A program made the position numbers and the translations under genes. Below the pieces are notes generated by a model. The model had not been told where the DNA came from, searched no databases, and was given only the letters and a program-made list of their open reading frames with translations. DNA of 5,407 nt, from positions 1,240-6,646 of the forward strand of contig DNJM01000162.1 in the NCBI GenBank assembly GCA_003489085.1, read 5' to 3'. Of this stretch, positions 1 to 5,407 are shown piece after piece (position 1 is the first letter of the stretch; every line of letters starts with the position of its first letter). Origin of the DNA: Lachnospiraceae bacterium. Lineage in GTDB: Bacteria; Bacillota; Clostridia; Lachnospirales; Lachnospiraceae.

Positions 1-440
1 CCCCAGACAACGTCCGTCCAGAACTGCTTTACTACGCCTGCAATGATCGGTCCTCTCCAGATAACCGGATCCTCTTCCGATTCCAGAAGCAGGTTGATAG
101 ACATAATACGGGTTCCATCTTCTGCATCTGCCGGCAGAATACCTGCCTCCGTGCCATTTGCATGTCCATGGATACCATACATTTTAGGAATAGATGGTCC
201 TGTGATATCTGCATCCATAATTCCTACACTGTAGCCTTTTCTCCGCAGCTCTCTTGCGATGGAAGCCGTTACCATAGATTTCCCAACTCCGCCTTTGCCG
301 CTGACAACTCCAATGATCTTCTTCACATCGGAAAATGGATTTGCCGGTTCTTTGGGAATTGGCTTACTGCCGCATGTTGCGGCATGCTCACAATTTGCAC
401 ACCCTTCCGGGCTGCAGCCATTCTTGTTTTCTTCTGCCAT
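1..440 (-). CDS. mrp: Mrp/NBP35-family iron-sulfur cluster carrier ATPase, N-terminal part (open at window edge)
   Basis: This is the first 146 codons of a P-loop NTPase of the Mrp/ApbC/NBP35 family, which in known members binds and transfers [4Fe-4S] clusters in the cytoplasm. Seen in the translation: an N-terminal cysteine cluster (C9, C14, C17, C23, with CX2CX5C as in NBP35), the deviant Walker A GKGGVGKS at residues 48-55, and the family motif DADITGPSIP at 76-85. The rest of the family motifs and the stop lie beyond position 1, so roughly half the protein is missing. I chose the ATG at 440-438 because GAGGGTGAT lies about 7 bases upstream. An in-frame ATG at 467-465 preceded by GGTGAT would add nine residues (MNNETEGDN) and cannot be excluded. 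The gene follows MATE on the same strand, about 130 bases away, with its own likely promoter between, so I infer it is independently transcribed. Confidence 0.93.
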   Translation of the reverse strand, partial: MAEENKNGCSPEGCANCEHAATCGSKPIPKEPANPFSDVKKIIGVVSGKGGVGKSMVTASIARELRRKGYSVGIMDADITGPSIPKMYGIHGHANGTEAGILPADAEDGTRIMSINLLLESEEDPVIWRGPIIAGVVKQFWTDVVW

Positions 441-532
441 ATTATCACCCTCTGTTTCATTATTCATTTTATATCACCGGAATCGGACACTACCTTCCCG
501 GCAAATGTCTGTATCTATTATAGCACCTGTCC

Positions 533-562
533 ATTATACCATAGAGTATCTCCCTCTTGCAA
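533..562 (-). promoter_or_regulatory. Probable sigma-A promoter for the Mrp-like gene
   Basis: Read on the minus strand, a perfect TATAAT (538-533) is preceded by TTGCAA (562-557; 4 of 6 matches to TTGACA) with an 18-base spacer. A second perfect TATAAT occurs 16 bases downstream at 522-517 but has no convincing -35 element. The -10 lies about 90 bases before the chosen start. The stretch between the MATE stop and the Mrp start otherwise shows no gene and no clear terminator hairpin, so read-through from MATE is possible. Confidence 0.6.
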
Positions 563-571
563 TCTCCCGGA

Positions 572-1972
572 TCAGAAATCCCTGGTAACATCCTTCAGCC
601 ATTTATAGCTGAAAAACCGCTTTAATGTCAACGGAACTTTGATGACTTCATCGCTCATCAGCAGCATATAAACAATCTGCACCGGTGCATTAAACAGAAA
701 TGCCGCTGCCGCTCCCAACAAAATAGAGCATCCCCACATCGTACTGACATCCAGTGCCAGACCGAACCGGGTATCCCCTCCGGAACGGAAGATGCCGACT
801 ACCAATGTTGTATTCAGCGCCTGTGCTACAGTAAAATAGGACATGACAAAGAACATAAAGCTTAAATACGACTGTGCCTGTACAGTCAAGGACATCGTAT
901 GATTAATCACCGGTGTGGACAACAGAATCACCGCTGCCCCCAATCCTCCCGTAATCAGACTTAACCGGATAAACTTCTTCGCATAGATTTTTGCCAGACC
1001 GTATTTTTTCTCTCCGATTGTTTTTCCCAGATACACTGCCGTTGCATTACAGATACCAAATGCCACTACCGTTGCCAGCTGACGCGCTACCTGTGCTACG
1101 GAATTGGCGGCTACCGCTGCACTTCCCAGATGGCCTATCACAGCCGTATTTGCAGAAGAACCAAGTCCCCACATCATCTCATTCAACACTACCGGCAATG
1201 CATATACCATAAAGTCCTTCAGCAGGATTTTATCACTCCGCAGAAGATACCGCAGCCGGATATGAATGATCTTATTCTTTACAGATGCATACCAGACCAC
1301 AATCAGCAGCTCTGCGACCCGGGCTGCCAATGTACCGATCGCCGCACCTATGATCCCCATCTTCGGAAAGCCAAACAGACCGAAAATCAATACCGCATTG
1401 ATACAGACATTTACTCCTAAAGATACACTATATACCACTGTGGCAATCACCACTTTTTCAATACTCCGCATAATATTCAAATATACCTGCGTAAATGCCA
1501 TAAACAGATAAGACCAGCCGACAATCCGGAGATATTTCACTCCCTCCGCTATCACATCCGGCTCCGAAGTATAAATATGCATCAAGGTTTCCGGGATCAA
1601 AAACGCCGCTGCAGTAAATATCGCTGCTGTAATCAGGCTGAATTTCATCGCCATTCCAAGAATCTTCTCAATAGTCTTCCGGTCTCCCTTTCCCCAATAC
1701 TGCGCTGTCAGTACTGTGGCTCCGGATGTCAGTCCGAAGAAAACCAGTGTCATAATAAACTGAACCTGTCCTGCCAGAGACGCCCCGGACAGAGCCGTTT
1801 CTCCAAGCTTTCCCAACATAAATACATCGGCTGCGGTTACACCGACGTTGATTAAATTCTGCAGCGCCATGGGAATCACCAGCGCAAGCACTCTCCGGTA
1901 AAAATCCTTCCAATCAATCTGAGCCGCTTCCTGGGACAGCTCTTTCTTCTCTTTTGTACTTACTGACCACAT
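572..1972 (-). CDS. MATE-family multidrug efflux transporter
   Basis: A 466-residue inner-membrane exporter of the multidrug and toxic compound extrusion family, which expels drugs or metabolites in exchange for Na+ or H+. The length fits the family's usual 440-480 residues and the protein is hydrophobic throughout, consistent with 12 membrane segments in two halves. Visible hallmarks are the first-half segment at about 30-60 (ALVIPMALQNLINVGVTAADVFMLGKLG), the start of the second half at about 255-300 (YALPVVLNEMMWGLGSS onward) and the C-terminal RSGGDTRF at 396-403. The ATG at 1972-1970 is chosen because AGGAGG sits 8 bases upstream. The frame stays open to an ATG at 2083, which would add 37 polar, poorly MATE-like residues, but the related leader copy at 5304-5407 has stops in that frame, so the extension is probably untranslated. 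Substrate cannot be inferred. The first 18 codons and leader are duplicated upstream of the ABC operon. Confidence 0.93.
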   Translation of the reverse strand: MWSVSTKEKKELSQEAAQIDWKDFYRRVLALVIPMALQNLINVGVTAADVFMLGKLGETALSGASLAGQVQFIMTLVFFGLTSGATVLTAQYWGKGDRKTIEKILGMAMKFSLITAAIFTAAAFLIPETLMHIYTSEPDVIAEGVKYLRIVGWSYLFMAFTQVYLNIMRSIEKVVIATVVYSVSLGVNVCINAVLIFGLFGFPKMGIIGAAIGTLAARVAELLIVVWYASVKNKIIHIRLRYLLRSDKILLKDFMVYALPVVLNEMMWGLGSSANTAVIGHLGSAAVAANSVAQVARQLATVVAFGICNATAVYLGKTIGEKKYGLAKIYAKKFIRLSLITGGLGAAVILLSTPVINHTMSLTVQAQSYLSFMFFVMSYFTVAQALNTTLVVGIFRSGGDTRFGLALDVSTMWGCSILLGAAAAFLFNAPVQIVYMLLMSDEVIKVPLTLKRFFSYKWLKDVTRDF

Positions 1973-2075
1973 TCCTGTAACCTCCTTTTCCGTTTTTTTC
2001 TCCCATCTGCTCCTTTCCTTCCACTTCATCGAAAAGCGCAAATAAATGTTCGAAAGTAATGCGTACAAAACGGCG
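1919..2075 (-). repeat. Direct repeat copy 1: leader, ribosome site and first 18 codons of the MATE gene
   Basis: This segment aligns without gaps to 5251-5407. By hand count 139 of 157 bases match. The upstream 30 bases are identical and a 57-base run, from CGGAAAAGGAGG through the 12th codon plus one base, is identical. The 52 bases between carry 15 of the 18 differences, mostly transitions. The distance from the outer end of the alignment to the ATG is the same in both copies (103 bases). Similarity ends at or just after codon 18. The true upstream limit is unknown because copy 2 runs off the window. Confidence 0.95.
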
Positions 2076-2095
2076 GAAAACATACATTTTCCGCC
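2072..2095 (-). terminator. Bidirectional terminator-like hairpin in the MATE leader
   Basis: A perfect 9-bp stem, GGCGGAAAA pairing with TTTTCCGCC, has a 6-base loop. On the minus strand it is followed by GTTTTGT, a short U-tract, and preceded by six A residues. On the plus strand it is followed by ATTTTTT. It lies downstream of the ABC operon stop (2193) and also roughly 25 bases after the likely start point of the promoter at 2128-2136. It could therefore end ABC transcripts, act as an attenuator of MATE, or both. The U-tract on the minus strand is weaker than on the plus strand, where no gene needs it. Confidence 0.6.
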
Positions 2096-2127
2096 ATTTT
2101 TTCGGACATCATACCGTGTCTTTCGTT

Positions 2128-2136
2128 ATTATACCA
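2128..2136 (-). promoter_or_regulatory. Extended -10 promoter for the MATE gene
   Basis: On the minus strand TGGTATAAT gives a perfect TATAAT with an upstream TGn extension. The base sequence 17 bases further upstream (TTTCTT) is a poor -35, which an extended -10 can compensate for. A transcript from here would carry a leader of nearly 150 bases containing the hairpin at 2072-2095 and the repeated leader segment. The equivalent position in copy 2 would lie about 53 bases outside the window. Confidence 0.55.
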
Positions 2137-2192
2137 TGCCTAAGGAAAAGAAGAAAGAACATTTTTAGAATGTGGTACATTTTTCTCACTGC

Positions 2193-3344
2193 CTAACTCC
2201 TCTGCCGCTTCATTTTCCCCAGAGCGAGGGCTGCTGCTGCAATAGCCGCTGCCATCAGAACCTGCATCCGGAAGCTGTTCACGATTTCCATGGTCATTTG
2301 ACCTGAAAGCCTGCCGGCTGCCAGCATTTCTGCCGTCTTCTCGTACCAGTAGGTGGGGAAATAATGTGCCAACCGTCGAAGCGGTGCACCCAGATATTCT
2401 TCCGGCAGAATCACTCCTCCCAGAAAGCACATACTGACAATGATTACATTAACCATCCCATCCATGGCATCTGCTTTCTCTCCTGTGACACCAACCAGAA
2501 ATGCCAGTGCCAGTCCGACCAGAATCATACAAAACAGATTCAGCACATGATAGTACCAATATGGCTGCTTTAAGAATACCCCTCCGCTGATACAGGATAA
2601 CACTGTCAGCAGAAGCAGGAAAAGCAAGAATCCAACCACCAGAAATGCCAATAACTGCTCCAGCCACTGCCGTTTCTGACTCATGGCGCCTAAGGCGAGC
2701 CGGTCACGTATCTCCGGCTTTTGATATTCTCTTACCACATATCCAAGAAGAAAACAAAGCATCGACAGAATCGGATATGGCAGATAACGAATCACAGCTG
2801 TCAATACCATATTTTCTTCTTCCGCCTCTTCTTCCTTCTTTTCTTCGGGCAGAAGAATGAACGGTCCATTCGCTGCCGCATCAGCCAATGTTTCTCCTGC
2901 ATCCATCTGCTGCCGGATCTGCAGCAGATATTGCTCCACGTCCCTTTTCAGTCTTTGAAAGCGTATGCTCTCCGCCCGGCCTGTCATGCTGACAGCGGTC
3001 CCGTCCTGTGCATCCAAAAACTGTTCCTGGAATCCTCTCGGAATCTGTACTACCGCATCCATACTGCCATAATACAGCTCTTCCTGCAGCCTGTCCTCTT
3101 CCTGGCTTCTCATCACAGTCACCTGATTCCAGGCTGAACAGGCATCACACAGCGCCCGCGAAAGCACACTATCGTCCGCATCTACTACCGTAATATGTAT
3201 CCCGGCCTCGCCGCCTGCCTCTTCTGATACAGTCACCACATTTCCTACCATAAGAAAAGTCAGTATCAGATACATTACTGCATACTGCAAAAGTACAGTC
3301 CGTAAGTGCCAGGCGCTTCTCAGGTATCCCTTAAATACTGTCAT
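2193..3344 (-). CDS. ABC-2 type exporter permease with large extracytoplasmic domain
   Basis: A 383-residue membrane subunit of an ABC-2 exporter. It has the usual layout of the family: one N-terminal membrane segment (about residues 17-38), a large hydrophilic extracytoplasmic domain (about 39-180, containing ITVVDADDS near 51-59 and DAVVQIPRGF near 96-105), then five membrane segments (about 182-204, 231-255, 264-286, 295-313 and 359-377). The motif GGVILPEEYLG at 309-319 followed by a PTYWY sequence near 330 resembles the conserved region before the last helix in this class. An acid-rich run, LPEEKKEEEAEEEN (165-178), precedes the second helix. The ATG at 3344 is preferred because AGGAGG stands 7 bases upstream; an ATG 16 codons earlier has no such site. 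The start overlaps the end of the preceding permease gene by 14 bases, which suggests coupled translation. It is likely the heterodimer partner of that permease. Length and layout resemble LnrM/LnrN. Confidence 0.88.
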   Translation of the reverse strand: MTVFKGYLRSAWHLRTVLLQYAVMYLILTFLMVGNVVTVSEEAGGEAGIHITVVDADDSVLSRALCDACSAWNQVTVMRSQEEDRLQEELYYGSMDAVVQIPRGFQEQFLDAQDGTAVSMTGRAESIRFQRLKRDVEQYLLQIRQQMDAGETLADAAANGPFILLPEEKKEEEAEEENMVLTAVIRYLPYPILSMLCFLLGYVVREYQKPEIRDRLALGAMSQKRQWLEQLLAFLVVGFLLFLLLLTVLSCISGGVFLKQPYWYYHVLNLFCMILVGLALAFLVGVTGEKADAMDGMVNVIIVSMCFLGGVILPEEYLGAPLRRLAHYFPTYWYEKTAEMLAAGRLSGQMTMEIVNSFRMQVLMAAAIAAAALALGKMKRQRS

Positions 3345-4161
3345 AACCCGTCCTCCTGATTCCGAAATATACCGCTCCCAGCAACAGTACAATCATGCCG
3401 CCAAGAATCAGCAGGTCCTGTCCCAGCTGACCTGGATTCTCATAGATACAAACACAATAAAATGCATCTGAAATCACTGCCGCCGGATTCATTCGGTCAA
3501 GAATCGGCGCATACTGGCGAAGCCGATAGCTGCCATCCGCCGCAATCAGTCCTGCCAACACAGCCATTGCCATAGACAGAAGGGAGTGCAGAACACTCTT
3601 CACCTCGCGGCTCCATTTACCGATACTGCCTATTGCTATACCAAAAGCCGTCCCAATCGCAGATCCCATCAAACAAATCAGCATGACCCAGCCTTCTGCT
3701 CCATCAATCCGGATATCCCCGGTCACATAAGCCAGAAAACCCGTTACAGCCCCTGCACAGCAGGTGGTTACCAGGATTCCGGACAGCATTTTTGCCAGAA
3801 GCATCCGCATCCACGGCACAGGGCTGATACTGTTCCTTGCCCCCAAAGCTGACAGATTGGCCTGCAGCTCCGCAGCATGGTTTCTCCCCAAAATACCTCC
3901 ATACAGACAAGTCATGCCAATCAGTGCAAAGAAGCAGGTCTCCATACCACTGAAAGAATGACCGTTGAAGGACACCTCCTTCACATAACGGAATCCTTCC
4001 GCTCCCGCCTGCACTGCAAGAGTATCTCCAGCTGCCCGGAATTGGCTGCTGACAGATATATGATACAGAAATCCCAGCAATATCGGAAAAGCAAGCATCC
4101 AGAAAAGTACTGCCTTTTCCCGGACAGCCTGCAGCAGATCATAGCGAATCAATCGAAGCAT
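3331..4161 (-). CDS. ABC-2 type exporter permease, short form lacking the large extracytoplasmic domain
   Basis: A 276-residue ABC-2 permease. About six membrane segments can be read (roughly residues 17-37, 76-92, 119-147, 155-180, 188-208 and 250-268). After the first helix there are only about 38 residues before the second (FFALIGMTCLYGG, 77-89). The partner permease has about 140 at that point, and family members I recall are usually near 370 residues. The rest keeps the family core: ELQANLSALGARNSISP (98-114), the GSAIGTAFGIAIGSIGKWS region (166-184) and MNPAAVISDAFYC (224-236). The reading frame is clean, so this is either a natural short form or an in-frame deletion. GGGAGGAG lies just before the ATG at 4161, only 12 bases after the ATPase stop. 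The gene overlaps the next permease by 14 bases, so the three genes form one operon. Confidence 0.87.
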   Translation of the reverse strand: MLRLIRYDLLQAVREKAVLFWMLAFPILLGFLYHISVSSQFRAAGDTLAVQAGAEGFRYVKEVSFNGHSFSGMETCFFALIGMTCLYGGILGRNHAAELQANLSALGARNSISPVPWMRMLLAKMLSGILVTTCCAGAVTGFLAYVTGDIRIDGAEGWVMLICLMGSAIGTAFGIAIGSIGKWSREVKSVLHSLLSMAMAVLAGLIAADGSYRLRQYAPILDRMNPAAVISDAFYCVCIYENPGQLGQDLLILGGMIVLLLGAVYFGIRRTGYDSI

Positions 4162-4173
4162 CTTTTCTCCTCC

Positions 4174-5115
4174 CTACTGTTCTCTCAATTCTCTTCCGGT
4201 CAGTTCCAGAAAAACATCATTCAGTGTCGGCCGCTCAGAAAACACCTGACCGAATACCACCTGCTCCTTCTGCAGATATCCCAGCAGCGGCAGTAAATGA
4301 CACCCGGCTTTTGAAAATCGTACCCGCAGCACCTGCTCCTGATACTGCACCTGCAATACATCCGGCAGTCTCCTTATTCTTCCAAGCTGTTCCTCCGTCA
4401 AAAGAATCGCCTCCAAAACCACTGTTTCTCCGGCTTTGATCATCCTTTTTAATTCCTCTACGGTTCCCTTTGCAATGCAGCGGCCATGATCCAAAATGGC
4501 AATCCTGGTACAGAGCCGCTCTATCTCTTCCATATAATGTGAAGTATAAATAACCGTAGTTCCTTTACGGTTCAGCTCCCGGATGCCTTCCAGAATATGA
4601 TTCCGACTTTGCGGGTCAACCGCCACTGTCGGCTCATCCAGAATCAAAAGCTCCGGACGGTGTGCCATACCGCAGGCCAGATTTAACCGACGAAGCAGAC
4701 CGCCGGAAAGCTGCCCAGCCCTCTTTTTCCGATAATTTCCCAATCCTGCAAAAGCAATTGCCTCCTCTACCATCTGCTGCCGTGCCTTTTTCTCTGCCAC
4801 ATACAGTCCACAGAAATAATCTATATTCTCTTCCACGGTAAATACTTCAAATACAGCTACATTCTGCAGTACCACACCAATCCGGCGCTTATTTTCATAC
4901 TGATCCGGCCGCATCTCTTCACCAAAAACCCGGATTTGTCCTTTATCATACCGCAGCAATGCCATCAGACAATGCATTGCTGTCGTTTTCCCCGACCCAT
5001 TCGGTCCAAGCAGCCCGAAGATTTCCCCTTTTTGAATCTTTAGATTCAAATGATCCAGCGCCAGTACATCTCCATATCGTTTGACCAGATTTTCTATACT
5101 CACGATCGTATCCAT
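4174..5115 (-). CDS. ABC transporter ATP-binding subunit (LnrL/DrrA-like drug exporter ATPase)
   Basis: A 313-residue cytoplasmic ATPase that powers the two permeases encoded directly downstream. Seen in order: A-loop Tyr14, Walker A GPNGSGKTT (37-45), Q-loop Gln84 (VVLQN), signature LSGGL (136-140, with Leu where Gln is usual), Walker B LLILDEP (156-162), D-loop AVDPQSR (165-171) and H-loop His193 (TSHYMEE). A C-terminal extension of about 85 residues, ending in LNDVFLELTGRELREQ, is of the type found on DrrA, NatA and LnrL-like exporters. The length matches that class. All catalytic residues are present, so it should be active. The ATG at 5115 is preceded by AAGGAT at about 6 bases. The product is likely an efflux pump for a hydrophobic drug, antibiotic or peptide, but the substrate cannot be read from sequence. 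Its promoter probably lies in or beyond the repeat at 5251-5407. Confidence 0.94.
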   Translation of the reverse strand: MDTIVSIENLVKRYGDVLALDHLNLKIQKGEIFGLLGPNGSGKTTAMHCLMALLRYDKGQIRVFGEEMRPDQYENKRRIGVVLQNVAVFEVFTVEENIDYFCGLYVAEKKARQQMVEEAIAFAGLGNYRKKRAGQLSGGLLRRLNLACGMAHRPELLILDEPTVAVDPQSRNHILEGIRELNRKGTTVIYTSHYMEEIERLCTRIAILDHGRCIAKGTVEELKRMIKAGETVVLEAILLTEEQLGRIRRLPDVLQVQYQEQVLRVRFSKAGCHLLPLLGYLQKEQVVFGQVFSERPTLNDVFLELTGRELREQ

Positions 5116-5177
5116 TTCCTTATCCTTCCCGGCCGAACATCCATTTCTGATATCCTGCCCTCGTTTTTACCGCTTTC

Positions 5178-5183
5178 AGTATA
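5178..5183 (-). promoter_or_regulatory. Possible -10 element just upstream of the ABC operon
   Basis: TATACT on the minus strand matches the -10 consensus at 5 of 6 positions and lies about 63 bases before the ATPase start. No good -35 sits at 16-18 bases. A perfect TTGACA (5213-5208) is 24 bases away, too far for an ordinary sigma-A promoter. It may be a weak or activator-dependent internal promoter, or chance. Confidence 0.25.
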
Positions 5184-5207
5184 CCGTTTTTATCTTTCCT
5201 TTTGCAG

Positions 5208-5242
5208 TGTCAAATGTCAGATTCTGATGTGATAAATGTCAC
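5208..5242. promoter_or_regulatory. Cluster of TGTCA repeats, candidate operator for the ABC operon
   Basis: On the plus strand AAATGTCA occurs at 5212-5219 and again at 5234-5241, 22 bases apart, about two helical turns. A further TGTCA lies at 5208-5212. Between them is the near-perfect palindrome TCAGATTCTGA (5217-5227), and the second copy is part of the imperfect palindrome GTGATAAATGTCAC (5229-5242). The cluster begins where the MATE-like repeat ends and overlaps the stop codon of the short stub. Such phased direct repeats fit a response regulator or other DNA-binding protein, which is an inference. No regulator gene is in the window. Confidence 0.35.
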
Positions 5243-5304
5243 CATTTTCCCTGGGCTGCTTCCTGGAACAGCTCTTTCTTCTCTTTTGTACTTACTGACC
5301 ACAT
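5239..5304 (-). pseudogene. 21-codon truncated MATE 5' end, or leader peptide, upstream of the ABC operon
   Basis: A short open frame starts at ATG 5304-5302 and stops at TGA 5241-5239. Its first 18 codons match the MATE start, with one amino-acid change (Ser13 to Phe) and two silent changes in alanine codons. It then adds Gly-Lys-Trp and stops. The ribosome site AGGAGG with the same 8-base spacing is preserved exactly. The simplest reading is the remnant of a second MATE gene whose remainder was lost or replaced by the ABC operon. The alternative is a translated leader peptide that controls the ABC genes, which begin about 120 bases further on. The intact ribosome site makes translation likely. 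Confidence 0.6.
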
Positions 5305-5407
5305 TCCTGTAACCTCCTTTTCCGATCTTTTCCTCTATCCGCTCTTTTCCTTTCACATCACCGCAAGGTGTAAATGAATGTTCGAAAGTAATGCGTACAA
5401 AACGGCG
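5251..5407 (-). repeat. Direct repeat copy 2: MATE-type leader ahead of the ABC operon (open at window edge)
   Basis: This is the partner of 1919-2075, aligned without gaps. It holds the same 30-base block (starting CGCCGTTTTGTACGCATTAC on the minus strand), a diverged 52-base middle and the identical 57-base block around the ribosome site. At the window edge the sequence still matches, including CGCC from the 3' arm of the copy 1 hairpin, so the repeat probably extends further and may include the hairpin and promoter. In the frame that extends MATE upstream in copy 1 there are TGA and TAG stops here, so the leader is not conserved as protein. Confidence 0.93.

Noticed and set aside
162..608. 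Plus-strand open frame of 148 codons
   Set aside because: It runs antisense to the Mrp-like gene and the intergenic region, has no convincing ribosome site, and its translation is rich in Cys, His and Ser without any recognizable domain.
2044..2056. LexA-type box around TTCGAAC in the leader (both copies)
   Set aside because: Only one GAAC half-site is present; the expected inverted GTTC half-site at the correct spacing is missing in both copies.
2072..2105. The hairpin as a terminator for a plus-strand gene
   Set aside because: The plus-strand T-tract is the better of the two, but no credible plus-strand gene lies upstream of it in the window, so I list it as a minus-strand leader or terminator element.
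2140..2192. A conventional terminator immediately after the ABC operon stop
   Set aside because: Only a 5-bp AATGT/ACATT stem with no U-tract is present, so termination more likely occurs at the hairpin at 2072-2095 or not at all.
2721..3137. Plus-strand open frame of 138 codons opposite the large permease
   Set aside because: It is fully antisense to a well-supported permease, with composition expected of a reverse-strand shadow and no ribosome site or known motif.
3877..4296. Plus-strand open frame of 139 codons crossing the permease-ATPase junction
   Set aside because: It overlaps two strong minus-strand genes on the opposite strand, and its sequence is Gln, Ser and His-rich without domain features.
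5178..5213. TTGACA with TATACT as a full promoter for the ABC operon
   Set aside because: The spacer is 24 bases, well outside the usual 16-18 and also beyond the 19-20 of MerR-type promoters.
1919..5407. The direct repeats as insertion-sequence or transposon ends
   Set aside because: No transposase or integrase gene and no terminal inverted repeats are visible, and the repeats are 157 bases or more with internal divergence and coding content, unlike a target-site duplication.

Overview
The window looks like a chromosomal stretch from a low-to-mid GC Gram-positive anaerobe, most likely a Clostridia member of the Lachnospiraceae type. The reasons are the strong AGGAGG-type ribosome sites, the close packing of genes, and protein sequences that resemble families familiar from that group. 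That assignment is recalled knowledge and not a database result. Every gene I can support lies on the minus strand, so transcription runs from high to low coordinates.

Layout in transcription order. (1) At 5251-5407, cut by the window edge, is a copy of the promoter-proximal leader and first 18 codons of the downstream MATE gene. It ends in a 21-codon stub with its own good ribosome site. (2) At 5208-5242 is a cluster of TGTCA repeats. (3) At 5115-2193 is a tight three-gene ABC-2 exporter operon: an ATPase of 313 aa, a short permease of 276 aa, and a permease of 383 aa with a large extracytoplasmic domain. It resembles LnrLMN (YfiLMN)-type multidrug or antibiotic exporters. (4) At 2192-1973 is an intergenic region with an extended -10 promoter, a 9-bp bidirectional terminator-like hairpin and the first-described leader repeat again. 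(5) At 1972-572 is a MATE-family efflux pump of 466 aa. (6) At 571-441 is a promoter region with a perfect TATAAT. (7) At 440-1 is the N-terminal half of an Mrp/NBP35-type iron-sulfur carrier ATPase, cut by the window edge.

The notable structure is that the ABC operon sits exactly between two ungapped direct-repeat copies of the MATE leader (157 aligned bases, 139 identical by my count, with blocks of 30 and 57 identical bases around a diverged middle). Two unrelated kinds of efflux pump therefore appear to share the same 5' leader, ribosome site and N-terminal codons. In the upstream copy the MATE reading frame stops after 21 codons. This could be a remnant of a tandem MATE duplicate replaced by an ABC cassette, a leader peptide of a shared attenuation-type control, or a cassette flanked by repeats that can recombine. 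Recombination in the 57-base block would remove 3332 bp and leave an intact MATE gene.

The ATPase and two permeases should form one membrane exporter, and MATE is a separate ion-coupled drug exporter. The Mrp-like gene seems to be an independent housekeeping unit with its own promoter.
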